Both the position numbers and the translations under genes were made by a program. The notes under the pieces are model-generated. The model was given only the letters and a program-made list of their open reading frames with translations. It made no database searches and had not been told where the DNA came from. From assembly GCA_027924645.1 (NCBI GenBank), contig BSBN01001225.1, positions 12,914,001-12,978,000 of the forward strand: a DNA stretch of 64,000 bases, given 5' to 3'. Source of the DNA: Cunninghamia lanceolata (lineage: Eukaryota; Streptophyta; Pinopsida; Cupressales; Cupressaceae). Below are positions 47,165 through 58,270 of this stretch, in pieces (position 1 is the first letter of the stretch; each line of letters starts with the position of its first letter).

Positions 47165-49592
47165 TGTTGGCACTAATTTTGGTCTAGATCTGAGCGCAGA
47201 TGCTGGAGGGTTTTTTCTTTTTTGAGCCCTAAGTTTCCTTGTTCATCGCTGTGACTTTCTCTGTCGGTGAAGCTTCTTCTTGAGTGCTCAGATCTTGGTT
47301 GAAGCATCGCTTTGAACCACCGCATTGAACCCTTTTGGTTCATGGTTAAATGGTTCAACGGTTTGCGGGCTTTGGTTCCATTTTTCACTAAGTGAATCCT
47401 TTTCTCGTCTTTTTGATCCAATCGGTATGGTTGAACCACCGCTTTGAACCTCCCGTTTGAACCGGTTCAATGGTTCAAAGCTTCATGTTTTTGATATCAG
47501 AGTGGCTTGCATATCGGGTTCAAAGAAAAGATACATTGAGGGAATATTTTGTAGAATATCCTGTGTTTGTATGTGCAGGAATGAATGTATGTCAATATAC
47601 ATCGGGTCATGTACAAGCGAAGTATACAAAAAAGGTGCGCATATACAATTGCTACAGTGGCAAGCGGAAGATACATTCATCGAATATTCTGTTGAAGATG
47701 CCGCAGTTGTATATTGGAGGTTTGTATATTTGCGGATGCAAGGAAAACATACAAAGGTGCAAATATACATTCGCTATAGTGCCGCGGAGGAGATGCATGT
47801 GATGGGGCCCACCAGTTGTATATGCATATACAGGGGATTTTTCTGTTGGGCCGATAGTTGGTTTTCTGGCCGATGAGGGATGTTTAAGGTGGTCGTCGGC
47901 AGGACTTGTGCTATCGGCCAAGGATTTTCTTGTTGCTCCGAGGGATGGGGTCTCGCCGAAGACCTAGGGTGTAGTATGCCATCGGAGTGAGATTGAGTAT
48001 CAGCATAGGCATTTTGAGATTGGCCGACGGTATTGGTCTGGCCGACAGGGGATCGCGGTGGCTTCATCGGTGTAACTGATGAGATCGGTGAAGGTTTGGA
48101 AGGTCGGCCCGATGGTCTATCTCTGGCCGATGAAGGGGAGCGTAGTGTTGTATTGGCCAGACTATTGAGCTCGGTGAGAAATTTTTGGGGTGGGCCGATG
48201 GTATGTGTCATGGCGATGGGCTTTAGACGAAGGCATGTGTGTCGAGCGCGGCAAAAGCGCTCGACACTTGGTATGTTAGTGGCCATGTTTATAAACTACT
48301 GAAGGGGTCTCCGCACCTTGCATGTGGGACTATTCTTCCTGCACATTTGAAACTTCAATAAAGTACATTTTGGCGGGAACTTCTTTTTGAACGCAGCGAC
48401 GATTTCCAGGTAAAATGCGGGTGGTTGAGCCATCAATGGCGACTGTGCTGAGGCGTGGGCGAGTTGTTGAACATTCATGTACCCAATTTTTGGCATGACG
48501 ACTTCCAGATGGTGGCACAGGGCTCGAGGCCACCCTTGTCTACTTTCTGTCTGATGCAGCAATAACTTCTGAGCGCCATTCCTTCTGAGGACTGTATCTG
48601 GCGATTTTTGTCAAAGCCATGTAATTAATTGCTTGTGGTACATTTTCTGGCCGATATAGGCAGACTGTGATTACCATTTTTGTTATTGAAATTTGAACAT
48701 TTGGCTTTGTAATACAATACAGCTGATTTGGTTGCTCTGTGCAGCAAAACTTGTGAGTTTATGTATCTCCTGTTGTATGTTTTTGCATGAATCCACTGAT
48801 TTCATGGTCAATTTTATATGAATAATGCTATGTTTGCATGTGTTATGCTGATTCTGTCTCCAGTATTGCATATATCTTTCTTCTGAGTCTAGGTATTCAA
48901 GGAATGTCTAAGATTCTAGAACATAGAATTCCTGTGTTGAATGTTTAATCTTTTAACTTCTGCTCAAGGGGTAGATTAAATTGTTTTCAGATTGAATATT
49001 GGGAAGGGTATACTGTAGTAGGGATGCCATAAGTATAGATAGCTTAACACTCTGTATTGGGAGATATCTGTAAGGCAGGTATCATGTGTATCCCCCTGAA
49101 ATCCAATTTTAGTTGTTCATGCTGATCATTCACAGGTGTATGTCTACTGACTCCAGGCCCTGGATAGGCACCAATCTTGCTTTGTGTTTGTGTTATAACC
49201 ATGTCCAGCTTTGCATCCAAACATAAAATCAAAATCGAAACTCTAAAACAACCATTAGGACAGTAGAATTAGTTTTAGGATCCTCAGTCCTCTGTCTACA
49301 ACTACAAATAGGCCCAAAGCTAGCCCCTTTGCTCTTATCTTTCAGTTTTGGTCTACTTACAGGAGGACTTATCTACTTTCTATCAGCATCCCAGCCTTTG
49401 TATGCATATCCTCATGGATGTTGAGTACGGAATACCCCCCTAGGTTTTGTAGAGCCTGAAGAAGAAGAGGAGATAAAATATAGAGTCTATCTCCTACATT
49501 GTTGGCCCCTGGCCCAGAGATCCTGTTGATCATTGATGGCTACCTTGTAGGGAAATCTGGGAATAAGCATCCAGTCTGGGAAAAAACCAACA
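47165..49592 (+). mobile_element. Element V: solo LTR related to element IV
   Basis: TGTTGG..CCAACA ends with a perfect 5-bp TSD tgggt (47160-47164 and 49593-49597), 2428 bp and no internal coding region, as expected after LTR-LTR recombination. It carries the same kind of CTTGTAT/ATACAAG motif array (47515-47840) and shared phrases such as ggggcccac with IV, but the ends and most sequence differ, so it is a related family. Short frames at 47173-48562 are incidental. Confidence 0.85.
47515..47840. repeat. Palindromic ATACA/TGTAT motif array in solo LTR V
   Basis: Repeated gtttgtat, atacaa, tatacat and gtatatgcatatac motifs interspersed with gctacagtg. It corresponds to the array of element IV, for example gaatatttt..ccttgtgtttgtatgt here against gcatattcc..ccttgtttgtatgt there. 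Confidence 0.75.
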
Positions 49593-49597
49593 TGGGT

Positions 49598-49708
49598 GTC
49601 AGGCTATTTTCTTCAGGATGATCAATTATAATGCATAATGAGATAAATGGGACCTAGGAGCTAAACTAGGAGGTAAAAAGTCATGTGTCCACTTTTTACT
49701 CCATAATA
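49598..49708 (-). mobile_element. Element VI 5' LTR, part 2 (copy B)
   Basis: From gcataatgagataaatggg (49632) it matches the end of copy A. The ~34 bp at 49598-49631 have no counterpart in copy A. The VI TSD gtgaa follows at 49709. Confidence 0.8.
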
Positions 49709-49713
49709 GTGAA

Positions 49714-50771
49714 TAAATTTCTGAATGATATTGTTTCTTTCTAGATTAAGTTATATGAAAAACACTACATGTATGTGTTTCTTGAAATTGTCTCCTTGAA
49801 TGTAAGAATCTCTTTTGTGAATGAAGGAATCAAGGATTTTGGAGTTCATCTATGTACACTTATTGTATTGAATGTCTTATTTACTACTTCTATTCAAGTA
49901 ATAGATTAAACTTTCTTTAAGTAAGATATAGGGAGTGATGTATTATATTAGGGATTGTTGAAGAAGAGTTAGAGGAAATAGTCTTTCTTGGACATATTAT
50001 TGTAATGCAGTAATACTAGTATTATTAGTCCTTTGGAAAATGAAATTTTGGTGTCATAAGGAAGCATTTACATTGCTAGGTTTGACTTTGTTGCCTTGAT
50101 AAAGCACCGATCTGGAGCATATTTTCCAAAAGATCCAGGAAACCTAAGAATTTAAAGACAAATCATTTGAATAATTTTATTTTGTGTTTTCTTTAGTTTA
50201 GGTGCTGCATGTTCTTAGATTTAAGTAGTGAAGATAATCCAAGAATATTGCCAGTCTGAGGATAATCCTACATATCTTGGTATAAATATATGAGAACATA
50301 TCTCCCTGGTTGTAAATGAGAGATACATTTAATACTATTATTATAAGGGATTTCTCCCTAGGTTTGGCAGAGCTTGAAGTGCAGGGGAGGTAGGTGCAAA
50401 CAATCTCCTGTTAGTTGGCCAAGTTTCCTATTGAATTTGATCATAAGAATTGACAAATCTTTAGAGTTTGATGTGTGCAGATTTGGGAACCAACAAAATG
50501 GCAAATCCATTGGGGAAAAACATAGATGAATTTATTGGGAAGAGTGAGCTGAGTTGATGAATTGTACATTTTTATTTGGAAAGTGTTGCAACTTGTTTGA
50601 AAGATTATAAAAGGGTCTCTGCTAGAAGGATAAACCCAAAAAGCTGATTGATATTTGTCCTCTTTCAGAGGTGGTGACTTTGAACCTGTTTGAGGCTGCA
50701 ATACACTCCCAAGTACTCCACTTTTCTTGCATTTTCAAATCAAATGTCAAAATTAATTGTCTAGTTGTTGA
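49714..50771. other. Unclassified, LTR-like DNA
   Basis: No gene. The arrangement attcaagtaatagattaaa, then tagggattg.., then ccctaggtttggcagagcttgaag faintly parallels the downstream part of solo LTR V, so a distant LTR fragment is possible. Confidence 0.4.
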
Positions 50772-51240
50772 TGTTGCAAGTATGGGCCTAACTGGTGTTG
50801 TCATTGGTGTCAACATATTCCTATTGCATTAAGGATAAGGATTGGATGAGCTGTGTACTGAGGATATTGAGAAAATTAGTCCTAATCAGGAATAAAGAAG
50901 AACAATAAAGAAAGTAAGGTAAAAATCCCAGATAAGATGAAGATCAGAGGATGCGCTTCAAAGGGTTTGTAGATATGTGTCTTGAGATGATCCAGTAAAG
51001 ATTTCAGAGGTTCGCATGAAGATCTGAAGAAGTTATGACCACTTAAGTAAAACTAATTCTGGTAGGTGTTCAGAGGTGACATAGTGATACAAACAGGTCC
51101 AGTGAGATCTGGAAATGCAATATCCTATTTTGCAGATTTGGTGAAGTGTTTATGAAGTCCATGTGAAGTGACAACTCAATTGGTTCATGATCTGGAGGTC
51201 CACAAGCATCTATTCCAATATGATAGTGGTGACAGACTAT
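50772..51240 (+). mobile_element. Truncated copia LTR fragment related to element II
   Basis: Starts TGTTGCAAGTATGGGCCTAACTGGTG with gttgtcattggtgtcaac, like the LTR start of II. Similarity fades after about 100 bp; gatccagtaaaga recalls element I. No partner LTR. Confidence 0.6.
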
Positions 51241-51299
51241 GTTCTTGAGGTTCCGAATGAAGGAGAGAATGATTTCACTAGACAGTAGTAGTGTGGATG

Positions 51300-51991
51300 T
51301 TCTTGGTGATTCAGGAAAGCTTGTGGAGGTCTTTGGATTGTGTCTAGCTCGTGTTGGTGGTCCGCATTAAAGATTGAGCTAGTAAATAAAGAATTACTTC
51401 CGGATGACGATGTTCTTCCTGAGTATGGCCAACCAGATGAGTTACACACCCTGCAGATGATCTTGGAGATGTTCTGTGAAGCACTACAAGGTGACATCAT
51501 TTGTGTTTTTGAGAATTTATCATTTAGTTTTTGCCTCTGCCTCCTCAGGGTACACACTCTCTATCTGAAAATGGTGTTCGAAAGACTTGAATGTCTCTCC
51601 AGGGCTTGATTGAGGCAAGCCTCTAAACACCACAACCCTCTCCCAAAGTTTCTATGATTGCAGGTTACAGACCGAAGATACAGAAAAAGTGGAGTTGCAG
51701 GAGGATATTGCAGAGTGTCAGATTTGTAGATTAGAGTTAAAAATAGCACCCTGGACTTGGGCACCTGCTACCAAGTCCTCCAGATTCCATGACGGGAAAA
51801 TCTCTGATACAACAGGAACAGGTTGCAGATCAAGTTTCCAGATCCCCAAAAAAACTTGGGCATTAGACTTGGGCGTTCGCTACTTAGTCCCCAACTGTTT
51901 TGCTTTCTGAACTTCAAAAATAGGAGCGCATTCATCTATCATTTTACATGTTTCTGTAGCAGCATTTTGAGTAATTTGTCTATTTGCTTCC
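51300..51991 (+). mobile_element. LTR fragment of the VI/VII family
   Basis: Shares ggtacacactctctatc, gacttgaatgtctctcc, gattgaggcaagcctctaaacaccacaaccc and ggagttgcaggaggatattg.. with VII and with the complement of VI LTRs. Edges not resolved. Confidence 0.6.
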
Positions 51992-53119
51992 TGTTATGAG
52001 AAAATTGGTGTAAATAAATAATCAATAATATAAATCAATAATACCCAATAACTCAATGAAATATAGAAACAAAGAAATCAAATCAAACAAAGAACTTCAA
52101 ACCTTTGCAAACCTCTTCAATTCGTGGCTTCTATTGATTGCCTATCTCAAATGATCTTGTGTATGAATATGACCCTTAGAAGGTGTACTTCCTTGCTATT
52201 CCAAGATGTCAAGTGGGAATGGCTATGATACTTTATTGCAATGAAGAAGAGCTTCACAACAATGGTAATAGTATAGTAACGAATTGATTGCAAGCAATGG
52301 AGGAATTTTGGGTGCCAAAAGTGTGTTGTAATTCCTGTAGAGTAAGGGTACTAAAAGCTTGGATGAATGAAATGGAAGAATTGGGTTCAATTTATAGACT
52401 CGCGAGAGAGACAATCGACAGTATAGAAAGAATGAGAAGATCAACAGTATAGAAAACTTGAGAGAATGTGAGCGAATAGAAAGAAGACAAGTGTCACACA
52501 AAAGCTGTTTTGTTTGAGTTAACTACTTTCTTTTATAAAGATAAGATTTGCTTTCATAAATTAAAATACTATTTTTCTAATTTAAGAGTCGTTGATAAAA
52601 ACAAGGTTGATTGAGTTAGTTAACTTAACTTGTGATTTGCTTTTGCACGACTTTAGAGAAATTAAATAATAAATTATTTAATCTTGTGCATGAAGAAGAA
52701 GACTTATTTTTAGAAGATTTGGAAATTTTTGAGGAATTAGAAGATAAGAAAACAAATTAAATAAATAAATTGTTTGTGCATGCTTTGAAAGAATAAATAA
52801 AATATTTGATTGTATTTTATTTTTAAAGATTGAGAGAATTTAAATAAATTTGATTGATTTATTTAAATTTGGGAGAAGATGTGATTTAATTAAATAATTA
52901 AGAATTATTTAATTGTTTGGAAGAATTTAATTAAATAAAGGATTTTATTTAATTTTGACTTTAGAAAAGGTAATTAAATATTTTGATATTTAATTAATTT
53001 AGAGGAATATGAATCGAATAAATAAATTTGTTTATTTATTTATTAATAGATGAATTAGAATGAAATAAATATCAAGAATATTTATTTAGATAGAGTCGTG
53101 TCATTTTTAGGCATATACA
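51992..53119 (-). mobile_element. 3' LTR of gypsy element VIII
   Basis: Minus-strand TGTATATGCC start at 53119 follows a polypurine tract, and ..CTCATAACA ends at 51992. The 1128 bp are very AT-rich (52500-53100 is mostly aataaat/atttaatt). No second copy is in the window, so the left edge is inferred from TG..CA only. Confidence 0.6.
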
Positions 53120-53135
53120 TTTTGCCCCTCTTTGA
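53120..53135 (-). other. Polypurine tract of element VIII
   Basis: Minus strand AAAGAGGGGCAAAA just before the LTR start. Confidence 0.75.
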
Positions 53136-53402
53136 TGCAATGTGTTTTATCACGTTGCTTCAAAGAATAAGAATTTTCTAATAATGATACATACCCTAGT
53201 TTTCCCCTGGTACAATCTTAATGATGGTAGGATGTCCCCTTGGGAGATTGGACATGAAGAAGGCAAAAGGACATGAGACAGACAATCTCACGACAAAGAA
53301 GATTAAAAAAGAGGTTAGGTTGAAGAAAAATGGGCCACGATTTAGAGAAACGGGCTTTGGAAGTAGTCACGGTCCCCACATAGCCAGTTAGGGTTCACTT
53401 GC

Positions 53403-53410
53403 TATATATA
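53403..53410 (+). promoter_or_regulatory. TATA box of the PMD-like gene
   Basis: tatatata followed by ggagc, about 100 bp upstream of the ATG at 53512 on the coding strand of the PMD gene and antisense to element VIII. It would place a transcription start near 53435. Confidence 0.55.
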
Positions 53411-53511
53411 GGAGCTGGGTTCACAAATCTAGTCATTTGCACACTTGGCTTTTATTGATAAGTCCTTGAGAGCTTAGGAGAGCATAGGAGCATAGAGCAG
53501 TCGGTATAGAG

Positions 53512-56258
53512 ATGGATATTCCACGCGAGGAGCACCGCTTTGAGCGAGTTCGATGGTTTGATTGGCCAGTTGAGGCAGGACCACTGGTATGTAGTTTGAA
53601 AAAACTCACCTAGGGTCATTTATTAGTGCAATAAATGCTAGGGAAATTTTAGGTAAATGAATGCGCTGTTTCGTAGTTCGACACATTTGCCACGCGAAAC
53701 TGCGCTTGTATAGAATTTCGGTGCATTTATGGTATGAATCAGCACATGCATGTTAAATGCACATTTGTTATAAGAAACCATGCACTTGTTAAGAAATGGT
53801 GCCTATGGTATGAGACTGCACTTTTGGGATGTCTTGCTGCACATGCATGCAAAGCTGCACCTATGCTATGTGACGCTACACTTTTGATATGAAACTACGC
53901 ATTTATGAAATGACGCGGTGCATCTGCCAGAAGTGGTATATTTACCAAGAAATGATGCATGTACCTTCTGGTTCAGTGCATATGCTTTAGATAGTCAGCT
54001 TACTTAACGAAATTGACTTGATTTACATCTTGCTCGATGCATCAATCGATAAGCAATCTCTGAGATTACATGAATCTAGTCAAGAGATGTTTATGCTATT
54101 TTGATCAATTTGATATGTTAAGGAAGTGATATGATACTTTAGATACTTTGAGCAGATTTTGCAGGTTTGGTTGATGCATTGCTTTGCTTGATTGCAGGAG
54201 GACATCCGGGATGTACTTATGTCACGGGACCAGTTTTCCTTGCCATTGTTGCAGTGGTACATGTTCACAGGGATAGATCGAGAGGCTCTCGGTGCTATGG
54301 GACTAGATTATGTGTGCTTCATGCCCAAGGTTCATGCAAACCTCAGTTTGTTGACTACAGCAGTGGAGCGATTCCACAACGAGGACATGACCTTTCACTT
54401 GCCTACTGGTGAGATGACGATTACTCTCGAGGACGTCTATAGGATTATACACTTACCGATCCAGGAGGAGCTTATAGAGTATGAGGCTTAGCATGATGCT
54501 GGTTTGGTAGAGTGTAGATGAGTATTCAATGACCCAAAGCTAGAGGGTCAGGTGATATCTTGGTAGGATATTCATGATTACTATGACTATTTCCCAGGGA
54601 TAGTGGCTGGATTGATCGGGGGTGTGGTCTACCTTGATAGGAGGTCGCATGGATTCCCTATTGGGTGAGGTAGGACCATGGAGAGGATGGTTATAGAGGG
54701 CACCCGTTTTGTATGGGGTGTTTGTGTTTTGGCTCACCTATACCATGATATGCATTAGGTGGTATACCATAGGGGTGCCAGCTTGTCGATAGGCATCTCA
54801 TTACTTTAGTTTTGGCTATGGGAGCATATTGCGATTACTCAGTCGATGTGCATCTTTTCCAGGTAGAGGGGTGAGCTATATAGCTATGGATATGCATGTG
54901 TGATTTCCCAGCACAAGATGGGAAAGCTTGAGTATTGGAGGCATGTGCTGGACAATATAGATAGTGTTGTCTGGCATCCCTATCTAGATTGTGAGCCTTG
55001 GGATGATGAGGATGATGAGCTGCCTTACTGCTTTTAGAATTGGTGGCTTATTGGGAGGACTCAGTTCATTTTAGAGAGGCAGATTGTTAGCAGGGTTCAG
55101 CGACAGTTTGGGAGGATACAGGGTATGCCATAGGAGCAGGCCTGGTTTGCGAGGACACACGTAGAGCAGTTCAGATGGGGTCCAGTTGCTTCTTATGAGG
55201 AGGCATTAGCAGAGTTCCAATAGACTCCTTATGTGGCTTGGCCGATGCAGAGGGAGGTGGTAGACGCAAGGATGACTCTTGACTACGAGGAGTGGTTCAC
55301 TGCTCATCCGTTGCTAAGATATTCAGGACCCAGAGAGTTGGTGCCTCACCTAGATGAGGAGGACTCAGATGACAAGGATGGTGCAGGCAGGAGGAGGATA
55401 TGAAGGAGGGGGAGAGGAGGATGAGGAGATGTGGATGATGGAGGTGATAGAGGAGGAGGAGGCGGTGGAGATAGAGGTGACAGAGGAGGAGGAGGAGATG
55501 GAGGTAGAGGGAGGCAAGGACAGAGGAGAGCTAGGGAGGGATTCTCCCAGCAATAGTAGGTAGTATAGCCACAAGTTGCACAACAGGTATAGATGCCGGC
55601 ACCACAGTAGGTGCCTCAACAGGTAGTTCAGTAGTAGGCTGCACCATAGTAGGTGTAGGGATAGGTACAGGCACAATAGGTGCCCCAGCAATAGGTGCCA
55701 CAGGTTCAGGTTCCTTAACCTGATTTACAACAACATGCCATTACTATGCTGCAGGGTCAGGTGAGACAAGTTCGGGCACATCTTAGAGTGGCAGAGTCCC
55801 AGAGAGAGTCAGATGCATAGGTATTATCGAGGCTCATTGTAGAGAGGGATACAACACTGGTGAGGTTACGGTCCCTCAGATTGGAGAGAGACGCAGCCCT
55901 AGCAGCCTTGGGTATGGATGGGGCCACTCATTTTTTGGTTACACAGGTGCAGCAGGGACAGGCTCAGGTACAGTAGCTGTAGACATGGATTGTGCAGTTA
56001 TAGGGTGAGCTTGCCAGAGTGTAGGCTCAAACACAGTATTATAGAGGACTGTACCATGGGGCGGTGCCAGTAGACCAGAGGGCACCCAACTACAGGAGCT
56101 AGTCAGTAGCTGGCACATCCTAGATGGTAGGGGTTTCATGGTCTGTAGCTTCGATGATGGGTCCACAGTAGTCGGGGGCTAGCAGAGGAGGGAATGAAGA
56201 GGGTAGTGCTAGGAGTAGTGTCCCATAGCAGTAGGACTAGCCATCTCACTTGTACTGA
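53512..56258 (+). pseudogene. Plant mobile domain (PMD-like) gene with one intron, decayed by in-frame TAG codons
   Basis: Exon 1 (53512-53586) encodes 25 residues from ATG. A 611 bp intron (GT at 53587, AG at 54196-54197) follows in phase 0. Exon 2 (54198-56258) runs 687 codons without a frameshift. Residues soon after the junction, LLQWYMFTGIDREAL and then FHLPTGEMTITLEDVYRIIHLPI, match the plant mobile domain (aminotransferase-like). Later come MERMVIEGTRFVW and a Trp-rich region, an acidic/Gly-Arg stretch, a Gln/Pro/Val-rich tract and a short coiled coil (LIVERDTTLVRLRSL). By hand count about 32 TAG, 4 TGA and 1 TAA interrupt it, mostly where Gln or Trp fits. PMD proteins of plants act in silencing or derive from transposons; the role here is unknown. 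Confidence 0.82.
53587..54197 (+). other. Intron of the PMD-like gene
   Basis: Begins gtatgtag, ends ttgattgcag; splicing keeps the reading frame. Between 53650 and 53990 it holds degenerate repeats with tgcac(a/t)t and gcatttatg cores at roughly 30-40 bp spacing. Confidence 0.75.
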
Positions 56259-58270
56259 TTTTAGTTTATGTATACACTTTTTGATGGCTCAGATAGCCTG
56301 ATATGTATATGATTGTATCATTTTGTACCGAGACATGTATCATTATCTTTGTGATGTATACACTTTATATGACTTGACTCAGAGATGGACTTTGATATGT
56401 TGTACATTTAGACATGTAATATGTTATATTTATATGATGATGCAACTATTGATAATCTATATGCAGTTGTTTATGCTATATGTTATGGATGCATTTACTT
56501 TTGATATCTATATATGATGTGCATGTTTAATTTGTCTATATGATGCTATGTGATGTTTCGATTGGATGCACATTACTGTTGTTGTTGATATGATCTAATG
56601 CAGACTTAGATGATTTCTGATGATTTGATATGCAAATGGGAATGTTATCTATATGATTATGTAGTTTATGCGATGATCTACATGTACTTGTCTATGTTTG
56701 TTTGATTTTTCTGGTTGACACTATGTTATGCTGATGCAAATGGATATGGATGATCTAATGCACCTATTATGTATGCAAATGATTTAATCATGTTAATGAC
56801 TATCTCATGTGATATGATATGCAAACTATGCTTTTTTTTTGTTATGTCTAAATGTACTCAATTGACACAGAAATGACACAATGACAGATAGAAGACTGAC
56901 TCAGTAGAATGACTCACAAGATTTTATAAACATTGATACTTTGCATTTTGGATCTTTATTGCATGGGATATGGTGTAAATGGATAAAATATGGATGTAAA
57001 TGATTTTGCTATTTTGATGCTGCAAGTATTTTGAAGTGCCTATTTCATCATTGAGCAATTTTTTTGGTACTTTTTCTGAATGTTGTAAGTAAATACAAGC
57101 ATCTAGGTATAATTGAATAGAGATGACCTGAGTATTGCTTACATGGATTTTGATTTAGAAAGTTAATACAAGCATCTAGGTATAATTGAACTAAGATGAC
57201 TTGAGTATTTCTTGCGTATCAACAGACAAGGATTGTCCCTATTCATGTTAGACCTCTAAAGTCCTCGATGATCTTTTGTCGATCATGTCATTAGACAAGG
57301 CTTCACACTACTAAGTTTGGTCCACAAACAACAAACGAAGAAAATATTCATGCCCCCATCATAGCATCTCTAGTTTCTGGCATCCTCGAGTAGCATAGAA
57401 AAACATGATAACAAAAATCAAGACACTGTAACCTAACTTGATCACAACCACAAAACATTCTTGCATTTAGATGTGTTTTTCTTGCCATAATTTAGATAGA
57501 ATCATTTAGATTGCTTACGTACTTGTTTGCTTTGCTTTGGATAGGTTGATGTCCTGCGTCAAGATTTTTGTTTGAAAGCGAGTTTTTGTTTGTGCTTGCA
57601 TGCATGCCTGGTAAAACAGACCCTAAGGGATTGACCTAGTGCCTCAAGGGCGCATTGCTAAATGGCCTTGCCTACGTGACAACGCAAAGTCAATGTAGTT
57701 CAGGGACTTGGACTATGGATGGACTAGGGGATAGACAACAAGATATGGGATGGATGGGAAGCCTTGGGGATGCATTGATAATGGCTTTGCCTACGTGATG
57801 ACACAGAGGCAACATAGTTCCGGGTAGACCCTACGATACTGACGATAGCCGCTATGCTAGGATGACACTGTGGATAGGATACTGGATAAGACCTTAGTTG
57901 ATAAGGTGAAAAAAGGAGATAGAGTATCAAGCCATGATAGGTTATCGTTAGGCTTTTATTATGGAATAGATATGGATCGGATGAGAGACGATGGAAGGAG
58001 GAATGGACACAAGGTGATTGGTTTCCCAAAGATGGAAGAAGCAGTTTATCACAAGTAACACCTATTTACCAGGTTTTCACCTCTTATTTTTATTTGCATG
58101 AAAGCTAAAAGTACACATGATGCCTGTTTGCCAGGTTTTTATCATGGTACCTATCCAAGGCACCTGTTTGCCAAGTTTTCATTAGAGGACGATTTTTTTG
58201 TTGTTTTCCATTTTTTTAATATATTTTTTTTTCTTTTTTGAATTTTTTCCCCCCTTACATTGGGGTTCTC
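56259..58270 (-). other. Non-coding region of element VIII with short tandem repeats
   Basis: Between the PMD gene and the integrase end. Repeats seen: ~75 bp unit with acaagcatctaggtataattgaa (57087 and 57161); ~120 bp unit with gcctacgtgayrac (57651 and 57771); three units of cctgtttgccaggttttca (about 58058-58180). No gene recognised. Confidence 0.65.

Larger units (their letters stand above)
9375..49713 (-). mobile_element. Element VI: Tat/Ogre-like Ty3/gypsy, host of the nested complex
   Basis: Two direct LTR copies (A: 9380-10295 plus 39705-40006; B: 46019-47164 plus 49598-49708) enclose an internal region at 40007-46018. The 5-bp TSD gtgaa is present at 9375-9379 and 49709-49713. Both LTRs are split by later insertions, A by element I and B by solo LTR V. 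Removing these gives LTRs of about 1.22 and 1.26 kb. The internal part, minus strand, holds an ORF between the 5' LTR and gag, a gag C-terminus, a protease of Tat/Ogre type, tandem repeats and a polypurine tract. No RT, RNase H or integrase was found, so VI is deleted or was never autonomous. The span of 40 kb is almost all later insertions. Confidence 0.82.

Noticed and set aside
47173..48562. Several short frames in solo LTR V as possible genes
   Set aside because: They lie within a solo LTR, lack recognisable domains and are typical in length for chance frames in less AT-rich DNA.
55365..55691. Minus-strand Leu/Ser-rich frame opposite the PMD gene
   Set aside because: Shadow of the GAGGAG and CAG-rich coding strand.
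54198..56258. TAG read as Gln (a variant genetic code)
   Set aside because: Other elements in the window also have TGA/TAG at Trp positions, TAA at Gln positions and frameshifts, so decay explains it; nuclear plant DNA uses the standard code.
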